The notes under the pieces are model-generated. The model did not search any database and was not told where the DNA came from. It was given only the letters and a program-made list of their open reading frames with translations. A program made the position numbers and the translations under genes. Source: Telluria antibiotica (GTDB lineage: Bacteria; Pseudomonadota; Gammaproteobacteria; Burkholderiales; Burkholderiaceae_D). Taken from it: DNA of 64,000 nt. The stretch lies in assembly GCF_011682055.1 (NCBI RefSeq), contig NZ_JAAQOM010000007.1, positions 186,001 through 250,000 on the forward strand, given 5' to 3'. Shown one piece after another: positions 8,186 to 15,806 of the stretch. Each line of letters starts with the position of its first letter. Position 1 is the stretch's first letter.

Positions 8186-9598
8186 TCAATTCTCCATCTT
8201 GGCGAGCACTTGCTCGTAGGTTGCGACGGTGCCGCCGGCCTTCGCCGCGCTGGCTTCCGCGTCCTTCTTCAGCAGGAAGGGCACGACCTCCATCCCGGTA
8301 CCGCTCCCGTTGACCGCGTAGAAAGCCCTGTCGGCGAATACCTTGATGCCGAGCCCTCGGTCGAACAAATAGGCCACTGCAATTTTCTTGCCAGCTTCCT
8401 GGTACTTCCGGATCCCCATGAAGGTGCAGACGGGGGAGCTGAGGGGCACGATGTCGCCGCCCTCGATCCAGATTTCGCCCGCGTTCTTCGGGCTCGTCAC
8501 CGGCTTGGCGCACACGGGGTCCTTGCCCTGGATGTCGTAGTTGGCCAAAGTGCGTTTCTGCGCGTCGTAGTCGAGGCCGCGCTGCTTGAACGCGGTGCGC
8601 AGATAGGTCTCGTTCACCCAGCCGTCGACATTGAAGTCCTTCACCCGTCCCAGTTTCTGCAGCACGCCGTAGCTGGTCCGGATGCTGTTGACGAGCAGGG
8701 GCTTGATGGTCGGATCGAGCGTGTGGATGCCGTCGGGGCCGAGGAAGATGTAGACGACTTCCTTTTCGATTTTGGTCCACTGCGCGATCTTCTCGGCCGC
8801 CAGCTTCGGGTTCTTGCGCACCCAGTCGTCCGCATCCATCAGCGCGCGCAGGTACGCGACGACGACTTCCGGATACTTGTCGGCGAAGTCCTTGCGCACG
8901 ACGATGCCGTGGAACGTGGGGACCCGCGTCTCCGCGCCGTCGAAAATCTTGCGCGCGAAGCCGCGGTACGGCAGCAGCTCGCCGAACGGCACGAAGTCGG
9001 CGTGGGCGTCGATCTTCTTTTCCTGCAGGTTGCTGGAGCCGATTTCCGGCGACTGGCTGACGAGGTTCCAGTAATCGTCCGACCAGCCGCGCGCCTGCAT
9101 CGCCTGCAGCAGCATGCCGTGCGCCGCCGATCCGAACGGCACGGACACGTTCTTGCCCTTCAGGTCGGACAGCTGGTAGTAGGGGCTGTCCTTGTTCACC
9201 ACGACGCCGTTACCGGCGCCGAACGCGTTGTAGGCGATCACGGCGACGAGCTGCGTCTCGTTGCCGCGGCTTTGCTGGCCGTTGGCGCCGTTGATCAGCA
9301 GGGGGTAGTCGCCCATCATGCCGATCTGGATCTTGTTGGCCATCATGCCGTTGGTGACGGGCGGGCCGGACGTGAAGTTCTGCCAGTCGACCTTGAACTC
9401 GACGTTCGCGTACTTGCCCGTCTTCGGCAGGTATTTGTCGAGCAGGCCCAGTTCCTTGATGACGACGCCGCCCGTGACCGTGTTCGTCGTCGTGTTCTGC
9501 GTGCCGATGCCGATCGTGACGACGTCCTTCGCGTGCGCCAGGGCGGCGCACAGCACGGTGGCGGAGACGGCGGCGATGCGAATGAACCAATGTGTCAT
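8186..9598 (-). CDS. ABC substrate-binding protein (NMT1/TauA-like) with C-terminal NosL-like domain
   Basis: 470 aa from ATG 9598, preceded by GGAAGGA. Residues 1-23 are a signal peptide ending AHA. Residues about 25-355 form a NitT/TauT-type binding protein (VTIGIGTQNTTTNTVTGGVV, then KGKNVSVPFGSAAHGM). Residues about 358-470 are extra: DPVCAKPV, a second Cys in SSPVCTFMGIRKYQ, then VFADRAFYAVNGSGTGMEVV and a KKDAEASAAKAGGTVATYEQ tail. That order resembles NosL copper-binding lipoproteins (Cys-Met region, WYV-x-GS, MGP-x-x-x-PF, DAE-x-x-HGG). NosL itself helps mature nitrous oxide reductase. Fusion to an importer is unusual, and its job here is unknown. Confidence 0.85.
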   Translation of the reverse strand: MTHWFIRIAAVSATVLCAALAHAKDVVTIGIGTQNTTTNTVTGGVVIKELGLLDKYLPKTGKYANVEFKVDWQNFTSGPPVTNGMMANKIQIGMMGDYPLLINGANGQQSRGNETQLVAVIAYNAFGAGNGVVVNKDSPYYQLSDLKGKNVSVPFGSAAHGMLLQAMQARGWSDDYWNLVSQSPEIGSSNLQEKKIDAHADFVPFGELLPYRGFARKIFDGAETRVPTFHGIVVRKDFADKYPEVVVAYLRALMDADDWVRKNPKLAAEKIAQWTKIEKEVVYIFLGPDGIHTLDPTIKPLLVNSIRTSYGVLQKLGRVKDFNVDGWVNETYLRTAFKQRGLDYDAQKRTLANYDIQGKDPVCAKPVTSPKNAGEIWIEGGDIVPLSSPVCTFMGIRKYQEAGKKIAVAYLFDRGLGIKVFADRAFYAVNGSGTGMEVVPFLLKKDAEASAAKAGGTVATYEQVLAKMEN

Positions 9599-9651
9599 GT
9601 TGAATCCTTCCAGAATGAGTCGAAGCATGAAAGCCGGGGCGGTCCGCGGTG

Positions 9652-9981
9652 CTACGTCGTCTCCATCAAGTGTTCGCGCTTGTCCGGCCGGGATGCCCAT
9701 GCGTCGGCATCGGGCAGCGGTTCCGTCGACGCCGCGATGACGGGCCAGCGCGCGGCGAGCCTGGCGTTCAGCGCGACGTAGTCCCGCTGCGCCTCCGGCA
9801 AGTCCTTTTCGTCATAAATCGCTTCGACGGGACATTCCGCCACGCAGACGCCGCAGTCGATGCACGCTTCGGGATCGATCACGAGGAAGTTCGCTCCTTC
9901 GTGAAAGCAGTCGACGGGGCAGACCGACACGCAGTCCGTGTATTTGCAGCCGATGCACGATTCGCCGACGACGTGGGTCAT
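9652..9981 (-). CDS. fdxA: 7Fe (3Fe-4S/4Fe-4S) ferredoxin, FdxA type
   Basis: 109 aa from ATG 9981. Cysteines at 9, 12, 17, 21 and 25 and at 40, 43, 46 and 50 (CIGCKYTDCVSVCPVDC and CIDCGVCVAECPVEAI) give the FdxA pattern with one 3Fe-4S and one 4Fe-4S cluster. FHEGANFLVIDPEACIDCG between them is a family hallmark. The C-terminal 50 residues are the usual helical tail. The start overlaps the HEAT-protein stop as ATGA. As a cytoplasmic electron carrier it probably links the operon's ferredoxin reductase and flavoprotein. Confidence 0.92.
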   Translation of the reverse strand: MTHVVGESCIGCKYTDCVSVCPVDCFHEGANFLVIDPEACIDCGVCVAECPVEAIYDEKDLPEAQRDYVALNARLAARWPVIAASTEPLPDADAWASRPDKREHLMETT

Positions 9982-10928
9982 GACGCACCTCCGCGCAGCT
10001 GGATGGTGGCCAGCGCCAGCTTCGACAGCTTGCGCACGTCCGAGTCCACGTCCTTCAGCGCCAGTTCCAGGTGCACGATGGCGCGCGTGTCGGCGATCTC
10101 CCCCAGCGCGATCACGGCTTCCTTGCGCAGATTGCTCATCGGGTGCTGCAACGCCATGCACAGCGCGTTCACCGCGGGCTTCGCCTTCAGCTTGCCGAGG
10201 CTGCGCGCCGCCTTCACGCGCACCTGCCAGAACTCGTCGTCCAGCGCGCGCACGAGGTCGGGGATGCCGAGCGCGAGGCCAAGCTTGCCCATCGTCGTGG
10301 CGGCCTCCTCGCGCACCTGCCAGGCCGGGTCGGCGAGGACGCGGCTCAGCGTCGGCTGGATGCTGACGGCCGACGCGTAACCGAGCGCGCCCACCGCGAT
10401 GCGGCGCACTTCGTGGTCAGGGTCGTGTGCCGCGGCGTTCGTCAGCGCGCCGATCGCTTCCGGCTTCTTCAGGTACCCGAGCACGCTGACGGCTTCGCGC
10501 CGCACGGCCGCATCGTCGTCGTCTAGCGCGTGCAGCGCGGGCTCGAATGCCGCGTCCACGCGCAGGGCGCGGATCGCGTGCAGGGCGGCGGCGCGGACCG
10601 TCGCATCGGCGTCGGTCAGGTAGGGCAGCAGGTGCGGCGCCGACGCGGGTTCCTTCAGTTCGGCCAGTGTCGTCGCGGTCGCGCGCCGCACGTCCGGATC
10701 GGCGTCCTTCAGCAGCGGCACGAGCGCCTCCAGCACGTCCGGGCTTTCGTAGCCTTCGATGGCCTTGGCCGCCTCCAGCCGCACGCACGCGTCGGGATCG
10801 GCCAGCGCCGCGACCAGCAGCGGCACGATGTCGTCTTCTTCCTCGGAATAGGGGAGGTCCAGCACCGCGATGCGGCGCACTCCCGGGTCGCTGCTGCGCA
10901 GCCGTTCGTGAATACCGGTTGCCATCAT
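9978..10928 (-). CDS. HEAT-repeat protein (PBS-lyase HEAT-like)
   Basis: 316 aa, almost entirely HEAT/armadillo-like repeats of about 31 residues, such as ADPDACVRLEAAKAIEGY, KDADPDVRRATATTLAEL, TDADATVRAAALHAIRAL and DDEFWQVRVKAARSLGKL; about nine or ten units. No enzyme motif is visible, so it is probably a scaffold or cofactor-lyase-like adaptor in the cytoplasm. It sits between the two ferredoxin genes (12 bp from one, overlapping the other by 4 bp), so its partner is most likely the flavoprotein/ferredoxin complex. Starts at 10928 or 10925 are equally good. Confidence 0.88.
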   Translation of the reverse strand: MMATGIHERLRSSDPGVRRIAVLDLPYSEEEDDIVPLLVAALADPDACVRLEAAKAIEGYESPDVLEALVPLLKDADPDVRRATATTLAELKEPASAPHLLPYLTDADATVRAAALHAIRALRVDAAFEPALHALDDDDAAVRREAVSVLGYLKKPEAIGALTNAAAHDPDHEVRRIAVGALGYASAVSIQPTLSRVLADPAWQVREEAATTMGKLGLALGIPDLVRALDDEFWQVRVKAARSLGKLKAKPAVNALCMALQHPMSNLRKEAVIALGEIADTRAIVHLELALKDVDSDVRKLSKLALATIQLRGGAS

Positions 10929-10940
10929 GGCCGTGCCTCC

Positions 10941-11174
10941 TCAGCGTACCAGGTAGGGGATGTTGACGTGTACGGCGCCCGTGGGGCAGTCTTGTTCGCA
11001 CGGCATGCAGTACCAGCATTCGTCGAACTTCATGAACGCCTTGTTGGAGACGATGTCGATCGCCAGCACGTCCAGCGGGCAGACGTCGACGCACACGGTA
11101 CAGCCTTTCTCGGCGATGCACTTCGACTGGTCGACGACGACCGGGGCTTGCGTACGGGTGGTTGCGATGGTCAT
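10941..11174 (-). CDS. AprB-like 2[4Fe-4S] ferredoxin
   Basis: 77 aa from ATG 11174. Eight cysteines in two sets: C19-x5-C25-x2-C28-x3-C32 and C53-x2-C56-x2-C59-x3-C63, each followed by Pro. The second block DECWYCMPCEQDCPTGAV resembles the corresponding part of the beta subunit of APS reductase (CWECYSC... in AprB), and the tail VHVNIPYLVR is short, lacking the AprB C-terminal belt. It immediately follows the AprA-like flavoprotein gene (22 bp), so the two are likely to form a flavoprotein/iron-sulfur complex. Whether it reduces APS or another compound is not shown. Confidence 0.88.
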   Translation of the reverse strand: MTIATTRTQAPVVVDQSKCIAEKGCTVCVDVCPLDVLAIDIVSNKAFMKFDECWYCMPCEQDCPTGAVHVNIPYLVR

Positions 11175-11196
11175 GATCTTTCCTTTTTCGTGTGGA

Positions 11197-12933
11197 TTAG
11201 ACGGCGACGCCGGTCTTGCTGCCGGCCACGCGCAGGCGTTGGTACGCGGCTTTTTCCTCGGCATTCAGTTCGACGATGTAGGGCTCGATCTCGCGCTTGC
11301 GGAAGCTCATCCGGCCGTCCGCGCCCTTGCTGACGTTGGTGTGGCAGAACCAGTTTTCGTCGTCCTTCTCGGGATGGTCGACGCACAGGTGGTACAGGCC
11401 CCAGCGGCTCTCCTTGCGGAACAGCGAGGCGCGCGCCGCGAGTTCCGCGCAGTCGCGGATCGTGTGCGCTTCCATCGCCCGCATCAATTCGTGCGGATTG
11501 ACGGCGCTGAGTTCCTCGAGGTCGTCCTTGATCTCGCCGAAGCGTTCCAGCGCGATCTCCATCTTGCGGGTGATCTTCGGCGGCTGCAGGTAGTCGTTGA
11601 CGATGCGGCGCGTCTTGTACTCGACCTGGAACGGCGTCAGGCCTTCGCTGCGGGCCAGCGGCGCCATGATGCGCTTGCGCTCCGCTTCGACCATGTCCCT
11701 GTTGATGACGGGCGCCGACCTGCCAGCGACGTAGTCCGCCGCGTTCTCGCCGCAGAATTTGCCGTACACGAAGGCGCCCAGCATGTAGTTGTGCGGGATG
11801 CTGGCGCAATCGCCCGCCGCGTACAGGCCGGGGATCGAGCACTCGCCTTTCTCGTTGGTCCAGATGCCGGATGCGCTGTGGCCGCTGCAGAAGCCGATTT
11901 CCGAGATGTGCATCTCGATCGCCTTCTGCCGGTAGTCGTTGCCGCGCCGTTCGTGGAAGCGGCCGCGGCTCGGGCGTTCGTTCGTATGGAGGATGTGCTC
12001 GATCTCGGCGATCGTTTCCTCGGCCAGATGGTCGAGCTTCAGGAACACGGGGCCGCGGCCGCCTTCGAGTTCGTTATAAAACTCCAGCATCATCTGGCCG
12101 CTCCAGTAGTCGCACTCGATGAAGCGCGCGCCGGTGGAGTTCGCGGTGAAGCCGCCAAACGGGCCCGTCACGTACGCGCACGCGGGGCCGTTGTAATCCT
12201 TGATGAGCGGATTGACCTGGAAGCATTCGAGGTTCGTCAGCTCCGCGCCCGCGTGGTAGGCCATCACGTGGCCTTCGCCGCTGTTGGTCGGGTTTTCGTA
12301 CGTGCCGAACATATAGCCCGAGGCGGGAAGGCCGAGACGGCCCGCCGCGCCCGTGCACAGGACGACGGCCTTCGCCTTGATCACATAGAAGTCGGCTGTG
12401 CGGCAATCGAAGCCCATCACGCCGGCGATCTCGCCGCATGCGCCCGTGATCAGGCGCGTGGCGACGACGCGGTTGGTGATCTCGACGCGCTGGCGCTTCA
12501 GCTGCCGGTACAGCACCTTCTTCATGTGGTGCCCTTCCGGCATGGGCAGCACGTAGCTGCCGAGGTGGTGCACCTTGCGCACGGCGAAGTCGCCCGTCTC
12601 GTCCTTCTCGAACTTGACGCCCCAGCGATCCAGCTCCTCGATCATCGCGTAGCTGTTGCTCGCATACGCGTACACGCCTTTCTGGTCGACGATGCCGTCG
12701 TTGGCGACCGTGATCTCCTTCGTGTACTGCTCCGGTGTCGCATGGCCGGGAATGACGGCGTTGTTCAAGCCGTCCATGCCCATCGAGATCGCGCCGCTGC
12801 GCTTGACGTTCGCCTTTTCCAGCACGAGCACGCGCAACTTCGGATTCTTTTCCTTGGCCTTCACGGCGGCCATCGGGCCGCCCGTACCGCCGCCGACGAT
12901 CACCAAATCGTATTCCAGTTCGATGGTATTCAT
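11197..12933 (-). CDS. AprA/fumarate-reductase-like FAD flavoprotein
   Basis: 578 aa. The N-terminus has the FAD dinucleotide fold (DLVIVGGGTGGPMAAVKAKE), a mid FAD loop (VVLCTGAAGRLGLPASG) and the GLYAAGDCASIPHNYMLGAF site near residue 390. The C-terminal helical domain contains RKESRWGLYHLCVDHPEKDD, a segment typical of APS-reductase alpha homologues more than of succinate dehydrogenase. It lacks a signal peptide, so it is cytoplasmic. It heads the long operon, and a perfect 16-bp palindrome lies 51-66 bp upstream of its start. Expected chemistry: two-electron reduction or oxidation at FAD with electrons from the next gene's ferredoxin. The substrate is unknown. Confidence 0.88.
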   Translation of the reverse strand: MNTIELEYDLVIVGGGTGGPMAAVKAKEKNPKLRVLVLEKANVKRSGAISMGMDGLNNAVIPGHATPEQYTKEITVANDGIVDQKGVYAYASNSYAMIEELDRWGVKFEKDETGDFAVRKVHHLGSYVLPMPEGHHMKKVLYRQLKRQRVEITNRVVATRLITGACGEIAGVMGFDCRTADFYVIKAKAVVLCTGAAGRLGLPASGYMFGTYENPTNSGEGHVMAYHAGAELTNLECFQVNPLIKDYNGPACAYVTGPFGGFTANSTGARFIECDYWSGQMMLEFYNELEGGRGPVFLKLDHLAEETIAEIEHILHTNERPSRGRFHERRGNDYRQKAIEMHISEIGFCSGHSASGIWTNEKGECSIPGLYAAGDCASIPHNYMLGAFVYGKFCGENAADYVAGRSAPVINRDMVEAERKRIMAPLARSEGLTPFQVEYKTRRIVNDYLQPPKITRKMEIALERFGEIKDDLEELSAVNPHELMRAMEAHTIRDCAELAARASLFRKESRWGLYHLCVDHPEKDDENWFCHTNVSKGADGRMSFRKREIEPYIVELNAEEKAAYQRLRVAGSKTGVAV

Positions 12934-12973
12934 GTCACCCTTTCAGTAAAGTTCCCGTGCGGCCCGGTGCGCA

Positions 12974-12999
12974 CCTCGTCATAACTCGTAATAACGAGT
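12974..12999. promoter_or_regulatory. Putative GntR operator pair upstream of the flavoprotein operon
   Basis: A perfect inverted repeat, ACTCGT-AATA-ACGAGT (12984-12999), overlaps a second copy, CCTCGTCATAACTCGT (12974-12989), shifted by 10 bp and matching 12 of 16 positions. It lies 41-66 bp upstream of the flavoprotein start. HutC-type GntR proteins bind palindromes of this size, and the regulator gene lies next door. Related sites at 3460-3485 and 13894-13909 support a regulon. Confidence 0.6.
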
Positions 13000-13131
13000 A
13001 GTGCAAAACGCGTGCCAATGGATTTCCCCGGGATTTACGGGCGGCGGACTGGAAGAATGGTCAGGAACGGTGCGCGCGTGGCGCGATGGGTGGCCGTTGT
13101 GGGGCGGGCGGCCACCAAAGTGGGGCGGGCT

Positions 13132-13899
13132 TCAGCGCAAGACTTTCATCTTGTATTTGAACGTCTCCGCGCGGTAGTACAGGTATTCGAAGACGAGCGG
13201 CGTCTCCTGCTGCGCATAGGTCAGGCGCTCGATGCGCAGCACGGGCGAACCCGGTGCGATCTTCAGGCGGGAGGCCACGTCGTTGCCGGCGGACGTCGCG
13301 TCGATCTCGATGTCGGCCGAGTGCAGCCGCTGGCGCAGCTCGTTTTCCAGCAGCGAGAACAGGTCCTTGTCGCGCAGGTTCTGCTCGGTTAGCCGCGAGC
13401 CGACGTCATGCCGGACCCAGGAATGGTCGATCGACACGGGTTCCCTGTTCAGATAGCGCACGCGCCGGATCTCCGTCACCGGGTCGCCGTCGCCGATCCC
13501 CAGCTTGGCGGCCACGATGCCCGTTGCCTTGACGGTCTTCAGGCCGAACACGTCGGAAAAGGTTTCGTGGCCGAGGCGGTGCATCGCTTCGCCGAACCCC
13601 TGCAGATGCGTCAGCTCCTGCGACACGTTGGGCAGGGCGACGAACGTGCCCTTGCCGTGCACCTTGAACAGCAGGCCTTCCTTCTGCAGGTCGTTGATCG
13701 CCTGGCGCACGGTGATGCGGCTGACGCCGAACGCGGCGATCATGTCGTTCTCCGACGGGAGCTGCTGGTGTCCAACATACGTGCCGTCGATGATCTTGGC
13801 ACGGATCGCTTCCTTGATCTGTATGTACAGGGGAACGGTCGACGAACGCGGAAGTTGGATGTTCAAGGCGGCGGCGCGGCAGGATGATGGAAAGGTCAT
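13132..13899 (-). CDS. GntR-family regulator, HutC type (UTRA domain)
   Basis: 255 aa from ATG 13899; an ATG at 13929 and a TTG at about 13866 are alternatives, none with a strong ribosome site. Residues about 18-85 are the winged helix (VPLYIQIKEAIRAKIIDGTY, LPSENDMIAAFGVSRITVRQ). The UTRA effector domain follows to the end, including REPVSIDHSWVRHDVG and SPVLRIERLTYAQQETPLVF. Such proteins repress a nearby catabolic operon until a small ligand binds. An operator-like site overlaps the chosen start (13894-13909), suggesting autoregulation. The gene lies 198 bp upstream of the flavoprotein operon on the same strand. Confidence 0.9.
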   Translation of the reverse strand: MTFPSSCRAAALNIQLPRSSTVPLYIQIKEAIRAKIIDGTYVGHQQLPSENDMIAAFGVSRITVRQAINDLQKEGLLFKVHGKGTFVALPNVSQELTHLQGFGEAMHRLGHETFSDVFGLKTVKATGIVAAKLGIGDGDPVTEIRRVRYLNREPVSIDHSWVRHDVGSRLTEQNLRDKDLFSLLENELRQRLHSADIEIDATSAGNDVASRLKIAPGSPVLRIERLTYAQQETPLVFEYLYYRAETFKYKMKVLR

Positions 13900-13909
13900 T
13901 ATAACGAGT
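13894..13909. promoter_or_regulatory. Putative autoregulatory GntR site at the regulator start
   Basis: GGTCATTATAACGAGT matches the flavoprotein-operon palindrome at 12 of 16 positions and shares TCATTATAAC exactly with the site before the TauE gene. It overlaps the ATG at 13899, where a bound repressor could block initiation. If the 13929 ATG is the true start, the site would lie inside the gene. Confidence 0.4.
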
Positions 13910-13935
13910 TCGCCGGCCGCCCCGTCCATGACCCG

Positions 13936-14253
13936 TCAGGGAACGGGATCCGTCGGGTAGGCCGGCCGCTTGCGCAGCTTGCGCACGATGCCGTCGCGGC
14001 CCACCAACAGCACGAGTTCCGTGTGCGTTCCACCCGCCACCGGCGCCGTGTACAACCAGGCCGCCATGCCGGAATCGAACACGACCGTCTTCGTGGGGCC
14101 GAATGCGGCCAGCAGCTCGGCGCGGGTCGTGCGGCCCGGCGTGACGAGTGCGTCGAACCGCGTTTCGGCCACGCTCGTGCCGGGCTCGGGCGCGCGCGTG
14201 GCGCAGCCGGCCAGCAGAATTGCCACGGCGGCCAGCATGCGGCGGGCGCTCAT
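13936..14253 (-). CDS. SmpA/OmlA-like small lipoprotein
   Basis: 105 aa from ATG 14253. The signal ends in the lipobox LLAGCATR, so the mature protein starts at Cys and is probably anchored in the outer membrane. The mature part contains ALVTPGRTTRAELLAAFGPT followed by DSGMAAWLYTAPVAG, the pattern of the SmpA/OmlA (BamE-like) fold: a T-x-x-x-V/L-x-x-x-x-G-x-P turn and a W-x-Y strand. It overlaps the stop-start of the preceding secreted protein gene as ATGA (14250-14253). A structural role in the envelope is inferred. Confidence 0.7.
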   Translation of the reverse strand: MSARRMLAAVAILLAGCATRAPEPGTSVAETRFDALVTPGRTTRAELLAAFGPTKTVVFDSGMAAWLYTAPVAGGTHTELVLLVGRDGIVRKLRKRPAYPTDPVP

Positions 14254-15083
14254 GGCGTGCTCTCCTGTGCCGGAGACGCGTCGTCCATGTAGTCGAAGGT
14301 GACCAGGGTGTCGTCGGGCCAGCTGCGGTCCCAGATCGGCGCGTAATACGTGCGGTCGAGCAGCACCTGGCAATCGCAGAACGGCAGCATGTCGCGCGTC
14401 TGCTCGCCGCCCGCGTACAGGAAGTGGAATGGCAGCACTTCGGTACGGTCGCCCGCGTGCAGCGTGACGGCGAACACGGGCCGCTCGGTAAAGAACAGGA
14501 AATTGCCGTCGGGGCTGTTGCACACCTGCTCGGGGCTCGTGAGGGCGTTCGAGATCCAGCCGAACAGCGGCGAACTGTTCGACACGAGCCCCGCCTCCAT
14601 GCCGACGAGGCATTCGAGCCGCAGATCGCCCAGCCGGCGCGCGCCGGGCGGCAGGCCGGGTGTCGTCACCTGGGCGCGCCACGTCATGCTCGTCGTCTTG
14701 CGGTTCGCGACGACGGCGGCGTCTTCCTGCAGCGCCTGCTCGTTGCGGGGCAGGACAAAACTGTTGTCGGGGGCGACGGCGACGGGCACGGTGATGTGGT
14801 CGCCGGCGACGCGCAACGTGATGCCATGCATGTCGACCGTCGGCGAGCGGGGCAGCAGCCGGAAGCGCAGCGTGGCCTGCGGCGCCAGCGCATGCTCGCG
14901 CTGGAAGCGTTCCATGCCGCGGATCATCTTGCGGTACGACTTGTCGACCGGGTCGCGCGTGTACGTGACGGTGACGGTCTGGATGCCCTGGTCCGGTTGC
15001 GCCTGGGCCTGCGCGGCGCCCGGCGCGAGTGCGGCCAGCAGCGCGGGCAGGACGACCGGCAGGACGATCCGGAGCATGGTCAC
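14250..15083 (-). CDS. Secreted protein of unknown function
   Basis: 277 aa from GTG 15083 (overlapping the previous stop as GTGA) or 275 aa from ATG 15077. The signal peptide is LRIVLPVVLPALLAALAPGAAQA. No family was recognised. Visible features are a regular alternation of beta-strand-like segments, five cysteines including a CDCQ pair near residue 245, and a Trp/Asp-rich end (YAPIWDRSWPDDTLVTFDYM). It is flanked by an M15 peptidase and a small lipoprotein with overlapping codons, so the three probably form one envelope operon. Confidence 0.75.
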   Translation of the reverse strand: MTMLRIVLPVVLPALLAALAPGAAQAQAQPDQGIQTVTVTYTRDPVDKSYRKMIRGMERFQREHALAPQATLRFRLLPRSPTVDMHGITLRVAGDHITVPVAVAPDNSFVLPRNEQALQEDAAVVANRKTTSMTWRAQVTTPGLPPGARRLGDLRLECLVGMEAGLVSNSSPLFGWISNALTSPEQVCNSPDGNFLFFTERPVFAVTLHAGDRTEVLPFHFLYAGGEQTRDMLPFCDCQVLLDRTYYAPIWDRSWPDDTLVTFDYMDDASPAQESTP

Positions 15084-15643
15084 CAGTGGCGCACGCGGCC
15101 GACGTCCATGTGCACGAATTGCGAGTCCGGGTAATAGCCGACCCCGCCCGCTTGCTGGGCCAGCGCGACCTTGTGTAGCTTCGCGAGGTCTTCGCCGGGG
15201 ATGCGCACGTCGATGGCCTTGCCCTCCATGTGCAGGCTGTGCTTCGCGACGCCATTCGTGTTTTCGTGCAGCATCGCGTTCGTTTCCGGCGAGCGATAAC
15301 CGGAGATCACGTGCATCGTGGGATGGCTGCCGTACTGGGCGCTCACGCGGTCCAGCAAGAGGAGCAGTTTCGGATCGATGGCCGAGATCTTGTTGTTGCG
15401 GTGGTCGCGCAGCAGTTTATTAATGTCCTGCAAGGCTCCGGGGATGAACTCGCCCTCGGCCCAGAAAATGGTCCGCAGGCTTTCGCCCGTGTGCGTGTTG
15501 TACAGGCGCACGATGCGCTCGTTGGGTGCCACCGGGGTGACGGGCGCATCCGGCAAGGTCTTGGCGCTGGTCCGGATGGCGGGCGCACCGAGCACCGATG
15601 CGAGGACGGCCGAGCTTTTGAGGAAGGAGCGTCGCTGATTCAT
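15080..15643 (-). CDS. YcbK/DUF882-like M15 peptidase, Tat-exported
   Basis: 187 aa from ATG 15643, preceded by AAGGAAA. The N-terminus MNQRRSFLKSSAVLASVLG has a twin-arginine motif (RRSFLK), as E. coli YcbK does. The M15-type zinc site is seen as ISGYRSPETNAML, KHSLHMEGKAIDVRIP and the closing FVHMDVGRVRHW. Family members are periplasmic L,D/D,D-carboxypeptidase-like proteins that act on peptidoglycan. It is the first gene of a three-gene minus-strand set with overlapping stops and starts. Confidence 0.88.
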   Translation of the reverse strand: MNQRRSFLKSSAVLASVLGAPAIRTSAKTLPDAPVTPVAPNERIVRLYNTHTGESLRTIFWAEGEFIPGALQDINKLLRDHRNNKISAIDPKLLLLLDRVSAQYGSHPTMHVISGYRSPETNAMLHENTNGVAKHSLHMEGKAIDVRIPGEDLAKLHKVALAQQAGGVGYYPDSQFVHMDVGRVRHW

Positions 15644-15703
15644 GAGCGTTTCCTTGCTGTTTGCCAGTCTCAATGATACGCCTCGCGCATCGTTCATGCA
15701 GCG

Positions 15704-15721
15704 GACCGGAGCCCTCCGGTC
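15704..15721. repeat. 18-bp inverted repeat between divergent peptidase genes
   Basis: GACCGGAG-CC-CTCCGGTC is a perfect 8-bp inverted repeat with a 2-bp centre in the 163-bp gap between the M15 gene and the M16 gene. It could be a regulator site for both divergent promoters. There is no T-run, so it is not a typical terminator. Confidence 0.4.
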
Positions 15722-15806
15722 TGTCAGCCAAGGATGACAACACGGGGAAACATTGGCTTACAATGTCTCGCCATTGCCCCTTTTGCAAGATTGCCAGGAG
15801 AACCGC

